From Bdellovibrionales bacterium (lineage in GTDB: Bacteria; Bdellovibrionota; Bdellovibrionia; Bdellovibrionales; UBA1609): a DNA stretch of 16,374 nt. How positions within the stretch are numbered: the first letter of the stretch is position 1; each line of letters begins with the position of its first letter. Below the pieces are notes generated by a model. That model saw only the letters and a list, made by a program, of their open reading frames with translations. It was not told the origin of the DNA and made no database searches. The translations under genes and the position numbers were made by a program. This document shows, piece after piece, positions 1-8,135 of this stretch. The DNA lies in NCBI GenBank assembly GCA_020434645.1, contig JAGRAK010000013.1:1-16374 (forward strand), written 5' to 3'.

Positions 1-1479
1 GATCCGTTTTTTTTTTTTTTTTTAATTGAAAGCTGCATCGAGGTCATGCAAAAAGATCTCGTTGTGGCCATTCAAGATATGGGTGCGGCCGGTCTTACAA
101 GTTCGAGTTTTGAAATGGCAGCTAAAGGCGGGGTCGGATTTAAAATTCATTTAGATCGGGTACCACTTCGAGACTCTTCAATGATTCCAGAAGAGATTTT
201 ACTTTCTGAAAGCCAAGAGCGCATGCTCATGATCGTTGAGCCCAAGAATCTTGATAAACTTAAAAATGTATTTTCGCGCTGGGATCTTGATGCTGAATCT
301 ATTGGTGAGGTCACGGTAGGCAAAGACGTTGAACTCTTGTGGCATGGTGAAAGTATTTGTAAAATTGATCCGAATTTACTAGTCGACAATGCTCCAAAAT
401 ACGACAGACCGTACAACCCATGGGTGAGCAAAAATAGAGTGAGTTCATTCAAGCCTCATGAAAATAAAATTCAAAATAAATCGACTCGATTAATTGAAAT
501 GTTGAAAGACGAGAGGGCTACTTCGCGTGACTGGATCTATGATCAATATGATCAAAGAGTGGGTGCAAAAACAGCAATGGATTGTAGTGAAAGTGTGGGC
601 GCTATTCGCTTGCCAGCAAGTGGACGAGGCCTTGGTTTGGTGTTGGGGCATCGACCTTATGTTACTCGCTTTGATGCGAAAGTGGGGGCTATAGATGCAA
701 TTGCCTATCCAGCACTTGAACTTTCGGCTAAGGGATTTTTGCCACTCGCCGCAACGGATTGTTTAAATTATGGTAATCCTGAGAATATTGAAATTATGTC
801 AGAGTTTGTTGCGGGAATTGAGGGGATGAGCGCTCAATGCGAAGCTATGAATGTTCCGATTATTAGTGGCAATGTGAGCTTTTATAACGAAACTCTTGGT
901 GAAAACATAACTTCAACTCCGGCCACTGGTCTTGTGGGTTTAAGAGATAAAATTGAAAAAATCCCGAGTTCTAAATTTACACAAAAAAATGATGAAATTT
1001 ATTTACTTCGAATTCCGCAGTTGGTGATTCAGGGTTTATTTGCTGAGATCGAAGGCTATGCTCCTGATGGTTGTGGCGAGATTGAGGTAAAAGCGGTGGC
1101 GCAGTTTGCTGATTTAGTTCGGCATATGGCCTCATATGAGGGTGTTCATTCAACTCGAGTTGTTGGCAAGCTAGGGCTTGCTTATGCGCTAGCTCGTATG
1201 TGTTCTGAGCATCTTGGTGTTGTTGTTGATCAAACGCCAGTGCCGGGATTATTTTCTGAGACACTCTATGAAGTGCTTTTTGCGGTGAGTGAAGATTCGG
1301 CATTTCAATTTCGCGAACTGTTTTCGAAATTGTCAAATCGTGAGAGTGTAGAGCTTCATTTGTTAGGCCATGTGCGAGAAGATGTATTTAAAATCACCAG
1401 TGAAATCGATTTGCCTCTGAGTGAAATTCATTCTACATACAAGACGAAGTGGGAGGTTTTGTTTGAAGAGCTTTCATGA
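1..1479 (+). CDS. purL: Phosphoribosylformylglycinamidine synthase subunit PurL, 5' end missing
   Basis: PurL makes formylglycinamidine ribonucleotide from FGAR, ATP and glutamine-derived ammonia in de novo purine synthesis, in the cytoplasm. The reading frame is open from base 1, so the gene enters from the left edge and the ATG at 46 is internal. The first codons read Asp-Pro-Phe, which matches the family's GDPF motif, followed by the well conserved DMGAAGLTSSS (about residues 24-34 of the fragment), the LLSESQERM segment, the RDWIYDQYDQRVG segment and the second-half motifs ATDCLNYGNPE and ISGNVSFYNET. About 492 residues are present; small PurL proteins of the Bacillus type run to roughly 720-745, so about a third is missing. 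Between Asp-Pro-Phe and Leu-Ile-Glu, where relatives usually have a Met-Glu-Lys-Leu-like stretch, this copy has only Phe codons from a T run. It ends inside purF, so the two are probably cotranscribed. Confidence 0.95.
   Translation, partial: DPFFFFFLIESCIEVMQKDLVVAIQDMGAAGLTSSSFEMAAKGGVGFKIHLDRVPLRDSSMIPEEILLSESQERMLMIVEPKNLDKLKNVFSRWDLDAESIGEVTVGKDVELLWHGESICKIDPNLLVDNAPKYDRPYNPWVSKNRVSSFKPHENKIQNKSTRLIEMLKDERATSRDWIYDQYDQRVGAKTAMDCSESVGAIRLPASGRGLGLVLGHRPYVTRFDAKVGAIDAIAYPALELSAKGFLPLAATDCLNYGNPENIEIMSEFVAGIEGMSAQCEAMNVPIISGNVSFYNETLGENITSTPATGLVGLRDKIEKIPSSKFTQKNDEIYLLRIPQLVIQGLFAEIEGYAPDGCGEIEVKAVAQFADLVRHMASYEGVHSTRVVGKLGLAYALARMCSEHLGVVVDQTPVPGLFSETLYEVLFAVSEDSAFQFRELFSKLSNRESVELHLLGHVREDVFKITSEIDLPLSEIHSTYKTKWEVLFEELS
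7..23. repeat. 17-base T homopolymer inside purL
   Basis: Seventeen consecutive T residues lie six bases from the window edge. Read in the purL frame they give a row of Phe codons in place of a normally conserved charged stretch. The frame is kept on both sides. It may be an assembly or read-end artefact rather than genuine coding sequence. Confidence 0.9.
1451..1456 (+). promoter_or_regulatory. Shine-Dalgarno that fixes the purF start
   Basis: GGGAGG lies inside the end of purL, six bases before a TTG at 1463 that is in frame with PurF. A GTG at 1421 is also in frame but would add 14 residues that do not look like PurF. This site therefore favours TTG as the start. Confidence 0.7.
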
Positions 1480-2854
1480 TGAATGTGCGGTGTTTGGTAT
1501 TTGGGGCGACAATGAGGCCGGTCGCATGGCTTATCTGGGGTTGTTCGCGCAACAACATCGAGGTCAAGAATCGTCAGGTATAGTGACCTTAAATGAAAAA
1601 GAGCATTTACATCATAAGGGCTTGGGGCTCGTAGGCGAGGTTTTTGATGAGGCCAGTCTTGAGAGACTCAAAGGACACGCGGCCATTGGTCACAATCGGT
1701 ATTCAACCACAGGTAGTAATTTAATTGCCAATGCTCAGCCACTTTCTGCTATGCTTTTTTCTGGGCCTGTTGCGATTGCTCATAACGGTAATATCGTCAA
1801 CGCGAAGGCTATACGTGAAGAACTTATTTCTCAAGGTTCAATTTTTCAAGGAACCAACGACACTGAAGTTGTACTGCATCTTTTGTCACGAAATCCAACT
1901 CGTGATTTCATTCAAAATCTAAAAGACTCAGCACAAAAAATTGAAGGGGCTTATAGCTTCACTATTTTAACTGGAGATAAGCTTATAGCCATGCGTGACC
2001 CATATGGCTTTCGCCCCCTCGTACTAGGAAGGCGAAAATTAGAAAATGGGTCAGTGTCTGTAGTTATAGCTTCTGAAACTTGTGCGCTAGATTTGATAGG
2101 TGCAAAATTTGAGAGAGAAATAGAGCCGGGTGAAATATTCTGGGTCACTCATGAGGGTGAGTATTCGATAAAAATTGAAAAGAAAGTCGAGAAAACGGCT
2201 CACTGTGTTTTTGAGCATGTTTACTTCTCTCGCCCAGATAGTTTTGTCTTTGGTAAAAGTGTATATGAAGCCCGAAAAGCTATGGGTCGTGAACTAGCTA
2301 AAGAGAGTGCTGTCGACGCGGATCTTGTTATACCGGTGCCAGATAGCGGAGTGCCTGCTGCTCTTGGTTATAGTGCAGAGAGCGGGCTGCCGTTCGAACT
2401 TGGTATTATTCGAAATCATTATATTGGTCGAACATTTATTCAGCCCAGTCAAAGTATTCGCAGCTTCGGCGTTAAAATTAAATTGAATCCCCAGTCTCAT
2501 ATTTTAAGGGGTAAAAGGGTAGTCGTGGTCGACGATTCTCTTGTTCGTGGCACGACTTCACAAAAGATTATTCGATTGATTCGATCGGCCGGCGCAAAAG
2601 AAGTGCATTTTCGACTAGCCTCTCCACCGACAACGGGTTCATGTTACTATGGGGTGGATACTCCTAAACGTGAACAGTTGATTGCTTCACATAAATCTGT
2701 TGAAGAGATCAGAGAGTTTATCGGAGCAGATAGTCTAGCTTTTTTGTCTCCTGATGGCCTTATGAGTGCTGTGGGCAGTAAAGAGCGTGGGTTCTGCGCC
2801 GCTTGCTTTACAGGCCGGTACCCAACTGATCTGTACGGTCTTGATAAAGAGTGA
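1463..2854 (+). CDS. purF: Amidophosphoribosyltransferase PurF, iron-sulfur type
   Basis: PurF makes 5-phosphoribosylamine from PRPP and glutamine, the first committed step of purine synthesis. I place the start at the TTG at 1463 (463 residues) because of the GGGAGG site just upstream. The protein then begins with a seven-residue propeptide, MKSFHDE, before the catalytic Cys8 of the N-terminal glutamine amidotransferase domain (CAVFGIWG). QQHRGQESSGI (30-40) and GHNRYSTTG (76-84) follow. The C-terminal phosphoribosyltransferase domain carries the PRPP loop VVVVDDSLVRGTTS (353-366). Cys248, Cys394, Cys445 and Cys448 sit where Bacillus-type PurF binds its 4Fe-4S cluster, so this should be the oxygen-sensitive, propeptide-processed type. 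It overlaps purL by 17 bases, which suggests coupled translation. The longer GTG start at 1421 (477 residues) is the alternative. I see no convincing terminator in the 100 bases after the stop. Confidence 0.95.
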   Translation: MKSFHDECAVFGIWGDNEAGRMAYLGLFAQQHRGQESSGIVTLNEKEHLHHKGLGLVGEVFDEASLERLKGHAAIGHNRYSTTGSNLIANAQPLSAMLFSGPVAIAHNGNIVNAKAIREELISQGSIFQGTNDTEVVLHLLSRNPTRDFIQNLKDSAQKIEGAYSFTILTGDKLIAMRDPYGFRPLVLGRRKLENGSVSVVIASETCALDLIGAKFEREIEPGEIFWVTHEGEYSIKIEKKVEKTAHCVFEHVYFSRPDSFVFGKSVYEARKAMGRELAKESAVDADLVIPVPDSGVPAALGYSAESGLPFELGIIRNHYIGRTFIQPSQSIRSFGVKIKLNPQSHILRGKRVVVVDDSLVRGTTSQKIIRLIRSAGAKEVHFRLASPPTTGSCYYGVDTPKREQLIASHKSVEEIREFIGADSLAFLSPDGLMSAVGSKERGFCAACFTGRYPTDLYGLDKE

Positions 2855-2954
2855 AATAATATAAAGTAGTAGAATTGATAGACATAAGGCCAGAATTGGC
2901 TGGGTGGGCTCATTAGTAAGACCACTCAAGTTTGATCTGGTTTAAAATATATCA

Positions 2955-3590
2955 ATGTGTATTCGTATTTTATCATCAGTTCTCATGGCTATTTTATTTC
3001 AATGGCCTAGTGCACATGCTGGTCAAACTAGTGGTGGTATGTTTCGCTGGAGTCAGACACGGTTAAGTTTAGCTTATATGACTTTTAGCGGAAGTGAGAC
3101 TGAATCTCCATCTACTAATTCTGTCGGTTATGGCGGTGAAGTTGGTATTAAATTATCTGGTAATTATCTAGGTGTTATTGGCAAGGTGCGGGGCTTATAT
3201 ATTGCGGGCACTGAGCCTTTTATGGATGGAGCATCTGAAACAGACCTCACCTACACGATGATGGCGGCCGAGCCGCATTTGGGATTTATTTTGAACTTGA
3301 TACCAGGCGATTCAAAAGGTTTTAAGCCTTATATCGGAGTCACTGGTTTTGGGGGTATGCTTCAGCTTCGGTTTGACTCTGATGATGTGACAACGCTGAA
3401 GCCTTCGGAGAGTCAATTTTATTCTGGGTTTGAAGCAGTGGCCGGAGTGGAGCTTTATTTTCGGGGGTCTTCGCCGAATCTTTATTCGGTATTTGGCGAA
3501 ATCGCTCTTCGGCAGGCTCGGTTAAATATAGCGGACAAAGCGCCGTACTTTTTAGATGGGCTCGTGTTAATGGGTGGATTTAGCTTCTAA
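2955..3590 (+). CDS. Exported outer-membrane beta-barrel-like protein
   Basis: A 211-residue protein of unknown specific role. Residues 1-22 form a signal peptide ending Ala-His-Ala before Gly23. The mature part is rich in Gly, Ser, Tyr and Phe, with alternating hydrophobic segments such as LSLAYMTFSG, AEPHLGFILNLIPG, KPYIGVTGFGGMLQLRF and FYSGFEAVAGVELYF. It ends LVLMGGFSF; a final aromatic Phe preceded by alternating hydrophobics is the usual insertion signal of outer-membrane barrels. The length fits an eight-strand barrel of the OmpA/OmpW-like size class, but I cannot name a family. No good Shine-Dalgarno precedes the ATG, so the start is less certain; an internal ATG at 2985 would shorten the signal peptide too much. 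It faces the next gene with only seven bases between stop codons. Confidence 0.75.
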   Translation: MCIRILSSVLMAILFQWPSAHAGQTSGGMFRWSQTRLSLAYMTFSGSETESPSTNSVGYGGEVGIKLSGNYLGVIGKVRGLYIAGTEPFMDGASETDLTYTMMAAEPHLGFILNLIPGDSKGFKPYIGVTGFGGMLQLRFDSDDVTTLKPSESQFYSGFEAVAGVELYFRGSSPNLYSVFGEIALRQARLNIADKAPYFLDGLVLMGGFSF

Positions 3591-3597
3591 TTATTTT

Positions 3598-4539
3598 TTA
3601 CGGAACAACCATAATGTACTGTGGCGTACTTAAGACATCGTCACCAATGATCCGACTAAATGCGAGAGCTGAAGTGAGTTCAACAATGTAATTGAATGTT
3701 GAATCTAATACGAGAATATTACCATTCGCACGCTCGGCGATACCGGTGGGCGCGGCAAGTCTTCCGATATCACTATATGAGGCGACGGTAGTTGTAAGTG
3801 TAGAGTCATAAACGCGCACGGTATCGGTTGTTCCACTCCAGGCTACGGCGACATTGCCATTAGCTAAAGAGGTGCAACCAAAGGCGTCGGTGGTGCCCGC
3901 AATTCCAGAAGCGACAGTGGCCTGCTGTGTGCCAGCATCATTGTAGGTTCTTAAGACATCAGCTGTACTAGAACAATGAATAAATCCACCTGTTGAAATG
4001 GCCGAAATGCTTCGACCACCAGATTGCAAAGCCAGAGGCCAGCCGCCGGTGCTCACTCGGCTGCCTGTAAGGTCAAAGCGTTCTACGTTGTTGGTCTCAA
4101 CTGCCAGTATGTCGCCAGAAGCCAGTTGGGTGACTCCATAAACGTTGCCCGTATATTGTGCGTGTGTGACAAAATTGCGCGACACACCCGTATTGTTTAC
4201 TGCTACGATGCGATCTGTGCCTTCAACGACAACTAGAATTTCACCTGTCGATAAATAGGAGACTCCCGTAACAGTTTCAGACGTATTGTCGACATCAAAG
4301 AGTACATTTTTAAAATCTCCATCTGGAGTTAGCACTAAAACAGCATCCGATCCAGCATTGGTGACAATGATATCACCACTTTTATATAGGGCAGCAGCAG
4401 ACCCTCCGGCTGAGTCTTTTTTTGGTGCGCACCCAGATGCTGAGATCAGCATGCATGAAGCTGCTAAGATCAAGGTGAGCATAGAAAAATAAGAAATTTT
4501 CACTGCAGTTTTCACGTATAACTTCTCGGTATTTGACAT
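3598..4539 (-). CDS. Lipoprotein with six-repeat beta-propeller-like domain
   Basis: A 313-residue protein of unknown function. The N-terminus has a basic stretch, a hydrophobic core and a lipobox-like SASGC with Cys37 as the probable lipidated residue; Cys29 after LAAS is a less likely alternative. The rest consists of six copies of a Gly-(Asp/Glu/Asn)-(Ile/Val)-hydrophobic strand start, at about residues 55, 99, 142, 185, 228 and 273. Each copy is about 43 residues apart and is usually followed by a strand like DAVLVLTPDG, DRIVAVNNTG or DTVRVYDST. This regular spacing is typical of NHL- or SMP-30-like six-bladed beta-propellers, which bind ligands or partner proteins. No catalytic residues can be assigned. 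The upstream 94 bases are shared with the divergent LD-carboxypeptidase gene; no clear Shine-Dalgarno is visible before the ATG, so the start could lie slightly downstream. Confidence 0.75.
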   Translation of the reverse strand: MSNTEKLYVKTAVKISYFSMLTLILAASCMLISASGCAPKKDSAGGSAAALYKSGDIIVTNAGSDAVLVLTPDGDFKNVLFDVDNTSETVTGVSYLSTGEILVVVEGTDRIVAVNNTGVSRNFVTHAQYTGNVYGVTQLASGDILAVETNNVERFDLTGSRVSTGGWPLALQSGGRSISAISTGGFIHCSSTADVLRTYNDAGTQQATVASGIAGTTDAFGCTSLANGNVAVAWSGTTDTVRVYDSTLTTTVASYSDIGRLAAPTGIAERANGNILVLDSTFNYIVELTSALAFSRIIGDDVLSTPQYIMVVP

Positions 4540-4633
4540 GATCAGGGTGAGACGTTTCGCAAAAACTAGCTTATAGTGTTAAGACTAAGGCCTTGCCCTT
4601 GATCGTGAGTGAATATTCGCGCAAGATAGGGAG

Positions 4634-5596
4634 ATGGCAAAGTCGAGCAAGAAATTATGGGAGCCTCTGAAAAAAGGCGATATTGTAGATGTTGTTGCTC
4701 CAGGGTTTTCAATTTCAGATGAAAAGTTAAAGGCGGGTCTTGAATTTTTAAAAGACCTCGGACTTAAGCCAAGAGTGCCGAATGATCTTTTCGGTGAAGA
4801 TATTGTCTGTAGTCATCGCGATGAAATTCGACTGAAGCATCTTAAAAATGCTTTTTTAGCCAAAGACTCGAAAGCGATTTGGTGTGTACGTGGTGGGTAC
4901 GGTTCGATTCGGCTTATTGAGGAACTTTCAAAACTTAAAAAGCCAAAACAAAATAAATTATTTATTGGTTACAGTGATGCCTGTACGATTCACAACTATT
5001 TAAATCAGTTCTGGGGTTTTGCCAGCCTTCATGGGCCACTTTTAGATCGATTAGGGGAGCAGACATTACCACCAACCCAAGTTGAAGAGTTGATCAAAAT
5101 TATTTTTGGCGAGCAAAGTGAAGTTTTATTTAAAAACCTCAAACCATTAAATAAGGCAGCCAAAAGTAAGAGGGCTATACGGGCATCTATAGCCGGTGGT
5201 AATCTCTCGGTGACACAAACTCATTTGGGTACGAAATTTTGTCGAACACCCAAAGAGCAAATATTATTTTTTGAAGACATTGGCGAGCGCGGTTATAAGG
5301 TCGATAAAATGCTCAAACAGCTTGAAATGGCGGGGTACTTTAAGGGAGTGAGGGCTATAGTATTTGGTGAATTCACGGGCTCAGATGAGCCGCTACGTCA
5401 TCCAGGTGATAGCTCTGATTCTCGTGTTCCGTCTGTATTGTCGCGCTTTGCTAGTGAAATTAAAGTTCCGGTATTGAGCGGCGTACCTGTAGGCCATGGC
5501 TCACTTCAGAGACCATTACCTTTAGGTTTGTCTGCTGAATTGAAGTGCGGGTCAACAGGTGAACTTAAAATTAAAGTGCCGACTGTAAAAAAATGA
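4634..5596 (+). CDS. ldcA: LD-carboxypeptidase, peptidase family S66
   Basis: This enzyme removes the terminal D-Ala from murein tetrapeptides (LdcA activity), giving the tripeptide used in cell-wall recycling. The 320-residue protein has no signal peptide, in line with a cytoplasmic role. Family motifs appear in order: VVAPG near residue 20, WCVRGGYGS (83-91), GYSDACTIHNYL with the nucleophile Ser114, LHGPL, the GGNL segment near 188, FFEDIGE with Glu214, VFGEF near 243, and PVGHG with His288. Ser-Glu-His is the S66 catalytic triad and the spacing matches known LdcA. The ATG at 4634 is the first start after an in-frame stop at 4610; GGGAG abuts it directly, an unusually tight spacing. Its stop overlaps the next gene as ATGA. 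MccF-type immunity proteins share the fold, but the Mpl neighbour supports recycling. Confidence 0.9.
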   Translation: MAKSSKKLWEPLKKGDIVDVVAPGFSISDEKLKAGLEFLKDLGLKPRVPNDLFGEDIVCSHRDEIRLKHLKNAFLAKDSKAIWCVRGGYGSIRLIEELSKLKKPKQNKLFIGYSDACTIHNYLNQFWGFASLHGPLLDRLGEQTLPPTQVEELIKIIFGEQSEVLFKNLKPLNKAAKSKRAIRASIAGGNLSVTQTHLGTKFCRTPKEQILFFEDIGERGYKVDKMLKQLEMAGYFKGVRAIVFGEFTGSDEPLRHPGDSSDSRVPSVLSRFASEIKVPVLSGVPVGHGSLQRPLPLGLSAELKCGSTGELKIKVPTVKK

Positions 5597-6642
5597 ACAC
5601 ATTTGAAAAAAAAATATCAAACGAAATTAAAAAAATAACTCATGAAAATTTGTGTGATTACACTCCTGGGCTATGCTTGCAAGTGGTACAGTCTGGAAAA
5701 CTAAAAGCCAATTTGCGTCTCGGTGAGACTTATAAATATTATGATTTGGCTTCGCTCACTAAAATAATATTCACAGTTCCAGCATTTATGGCGCTTTATG
5801 ACGAAAAGCGAATTGGCCTCAATGATCATGTTTCACAAATTTTAAACTGGTGGCCGCACTCTCAAACTCAATTGTCGCAAGTGCTATCGCATTCAGCGAG
5901 ATTGCCGTGGTGGGCTCCTTTTTATAAAAAAATAAACTTAAAATCCTCTGTAGCTATTCGTCGTGAGCAGGTGCAAAAGATCTTATCTAAAACAAAACTG
6001 ACACGTTCAAAAAAATCAGTTTATTCAGATCTAGACTTTATTTTACTGGGGTTTGTTCTCGAAGCACTTCATGATGCGAGTCTTTTAGATGTTTGGCAAA
6101 ATGTAGGGTGGAGCGAAAATGTCCCCTCTCTCCACTTTAACGTAAGTAATAAACTAAAATATAAAAAAAGCCTATATGCCCCGACAGAGAGGTGCCCTTG
6201 GCGAAAAAAAATACTGCAGGGAGAAGTGCACGATGACAATACTTGGGCTTTTGGCGGTGTCAGTACACACGCGGGTTTATTCGGACAAATCGAAGATGTT
6301 ACAAAATATGGAATGATTTTAAGAGACTCACTCAGAGGCAAAAATACAGATTTTGTAAGCCCAAGAACAATCAAAAAGTTTAGTCGTCGCGCAGTTTCGC
6401 GAGCGTATGGCGACTGGGCACTTGGATTTATGATGCCGACAAGGGGGAGTGCCTCTTGTGGTCAATATTTTAGCCCTACAAGTTTCGGCCACACTGGATT
6501 TACAGGTACATCTTTTTGGTATGATCCTAAAAAAGATCTACAGGTTGTGCTTTTAAGCAATCGAGTGCACCCCAGTCGTGAGAACAAAAAATTTGTTGAA
6601 CTAAGACCATTGATTCACGATTTGATTGTCAAAAATATTTGA
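5593..6642 (+). CDS. Serine hydrolase of the beta-lactamase / PBP fold, apparently cytoplasmic
   Basis: A 349-residue member of the beta-lactamase class C-like serine hydrolase family. The acyl-serine motif SLTK lies at 54-57 (Ser54 nucleophile, Lys57), a YSD motif at 144-146 stands at the Tyr-x-Asn position, and HTG at 300-302 replaces the KTG box. The segment VHDDNTWAFGGVSTHAGLFG (212-231) resembles the region found in PBP4B/EstB-like hydrolases. There is no signal peptide: the N-terminus is MNTFEKKISNEIKK, so it probably acts in the cytoplasm, unlike most relatives. The start overlaps the ldcA stop by four bases (ATGA), which implies coupled translation, and mpl follows 38 bases downstream. 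I infer a role on recycled muropeptides; the substrate cannot be read from sequence. A plain esterase or a D-amino-acid peptidase are alternatives. Confidence 0.8.
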   Translation: MNTFEKKISNEIKKITHENLCDYTPGLCLQVVQSGKLKANLRLGETYKYYDLASLTKIIFTVPAFMALYDEKRIGLNDHVSQILNWWPHSQTQLSQVLSHSARLPWWAPFYKKINLKSSVAIRREQVQKILSKTKLTRSKKSVYSDLDFILLGFVLEALHDASLLDVWQNVGWSENVPSLHFNVSNKLKYKKSLYAPTERCPWRKKILQGEVHDDNTWAFGGVSTHAGLFGQIEDVTKYGMILRDSLRGKNTDFVSPRTIKKFSRRAVSRAYGDWALGFMMPTRGSASCGQYFSPTSFGHTGFTGTSFWYDPKKDLQVVLLSNRVHPSRENKKFVELRPLIHDLIVKNI

Positions 6643-6680
6643 GATAAAAAAGATATGTTTAATACAGTAAAGAAGGCTTT

Positions 6681-8090
6681 ATGATTTTAAAAAATAACTC
6701 CCATGTTCACCTCATCGGCATTTGTGGTACGGCGATGGCCAGTCTTGCGGGGTTGTTTAAAAGCCTCGGTCATAAGGTGACCGGGAGTGACCAAAATGTT
6801 TATCCTCCCATGTCGACTCAGTTAAATGATCTCAAGATCGACATAATGCAGGGGTATAAAAAAGAAAATTTAAATCCCAGGCCAGACCTTGTTATTGTGG
6901 GTAATGTTGTATCAAGAAACAATGAAGAGGCGGCGGCACTTTTAGAAACCGATATACCGTATACAAGTTTACCTAAAGCAATGGGTGAGTTTGCTATTGG
7001 TAATAGAAGTTCTATTATTGCGGCGGGCACACATGGCAAAACGACTGTGACAACAATGATGATCAAGGTGGCCGATCAGTGCGGCGTTAAACCTGGGTAT
7101 ATGGTGGGTGGGATTCCTGTTGAAACTGGTCGAAGTTTTCGCCTAGCTGAAGGAGATTACTTTATTATCGAAGGTGATGAGTATGACACTGCCTTTTTTG
7201 ATAAAGTACCAAAATTTATTCACTACAAACCAAAATATGTCATTCTTACGAGCATTGAATTTGATCACGCGGATATTTATAAAGATTTAGATGATGTGAA
7301 AAGAGCATTTCGCATGCTTATTGAGCGCATCCCCGCAGATGGTCTGTTAGTCGCCTGCGCTGATTGCAAAAATGTGATCGAGTTAGCTCGTGAAGCAAAA
7401 TGCAAAGTGGTGACGTATGGTACCCAAAAAGCAGACTATCAAGTAGTCGAACGTGAAATGATTGATGGTCGCAATCATTTTTCAGTTCAGTTTAATAATA
7501 AAAAAATTGCGGACATTGCCATTAAATCTCCCGGAGAACACAATGCGCTCAATGCGCTTTCAACTTTTGTTATTGCAAAAGAATTGGGATGGTCAGTGAC
7601 CAGTGCTTTGCAGGGGCTTGCCAGTTACCAGGGTGTTAAGCGCCGCCAAGAGGTGATCGGGACTCCTCATGGAGTCACCTTAATAGAGGATTTTGCTCAT
7701 CATCCGACTGCCGTCAAAGTTACAACTGAAGCCATTCGTGAAAAATATATTGCAGTAGGAGGCGGGCGCTTATTTTGTTTATTCGAGCCTCGATCGGCAA
7801 CAAGTCGCCGTAAAATTTTTCAAAAAGATTACGTGAAAGCGTTTAAAGCCGGGGATAAAATATTAATCGCCAAGGCTTATGACCAATCTAAAATTTCTGA
7901 AAGTGACCGTTTTTCGTCCCATGATTTGGTACAAGACCTTAAAGCTTCTGGGCAGGATGCGGCCGAGTTTGACTCGGCTGATGCTATGGTCGCTCACCTG
8001 AAGACAACAGTTAAGAAGGACGATGTGGTTCTCATTATGTCAAACGGCGGCTTCGACGGTATTTACAAAAAACTGCAAGAGATGTTATAG
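6681..8090 (+). CDS. mpl: UDP-MurNAc:L-Ala-gamma-D-Glu-meso-DAP ligase Mpl
   Basis: Mpl joins the recovered murein tripeptide directly to UDP-MurNAc, short-cutting three Mur ligase steps. The 469-residue protein has the Mur ligase layout: a nucleotide-sugar domain opening VHLIGICGTAMASLAGLF with the Mpl-typical GSDQNVYPPMS (35-45), the ATP P-loop GTHGKTT (116-122), EGDEYDTAFFDKVPKF (164-179), SIEFDHADIY (191-200), GEHNALNALS (285-294) and the C-terminal EDFAHHPTAV (336-345) followed by FEPRSATSRR. These details distinguish Mpl from MurC. AGAAGG-like purine sequence (6671-6676) precedes the ATG. It is the last gene of a cluster with ldcA and the serine hydrolase; LdcA supplies tripeptide, which fits one pathway. 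Tripeptide release from MurNAc (AmpD-type amidase) is not encoded in this window. The gene converges on the protease gene with 26 bases between them. Confidence 0.95.
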   Translation: MILKNNSHVHLIGICGTAMASLAGLFKSLGHKVTGSDQNVYPPMSTQLNDLKIDIMQGYKKENLNPRPDLVIVGNVVSRNNEEAAALLETDIPYTSLPKAMGEFAIGNRSSIIAAGTHGKTTVTTMMIKVADQCGVKPGYMVGGIPVETGRSFRLAEGDYFIIEGDEYDTAFFDKVPKFIHYKPKYVILTSIEFDHADIYKDLDDVKRAFRMLIERIPADGLLVACADCKNVIELAREAKCKVVTYGTQKADYQVVEREMIDGRNHFSVQFNNKKIADIAIKSPGEHNALNALSTFVIAKELGWSVTSALQGLASYQGVKRRQEVIGTPHGVTLIEDFAHHPTAVKVTTEAIREKYIAVGGGRLFCLFEPRSATSRRKIFQKDYVKAFKAGDKILIAKAYDQSKISESDRFSSHDLVQDLKASGQDAAEFDSADAMVAHLKTTVKKDDVVLIMSNGGFDGIYKKLQEML

Positions 8091-8109
8091 TTGGTACGAG
8101 CAGATTTTT

Positions 8110-8135
8110 GGCTTTTTTAGCGAGAGCCTAATTTT
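8110..8135 (+). terminator. Possible weak terminator after mpl
   Basis: GGCT at 8110-8113 can pair with AGCC at 8125-8128 around an 11-base loop, followed by TAATTTT. The stem is only four firm base pairs and overlaps the end of the converging protease gene. It is the only candidate between the two stop codons. Confidence 0.3.

Noticed and set aside
977..1336. Open frame of 119 codons on the - strand
   Set aside because: It lies entirely antisense to purL, has a His/Gln-rich composition typical of shadow frames and no start signals.
46..1479. PurL starting at ATG 46
   Set aside because: The frame is open to base 1 and conserved PurL residues (Asp-Pro-Phe, Leu-Ile-Glu) precede this ATG, so it is an internal Met of a truncated gene.
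2855..2954. Terminator after purF
   Set aside because: Only short overlapping stems (GCCA/TGGC, CCAG/CTGG) are present, with no following T run.
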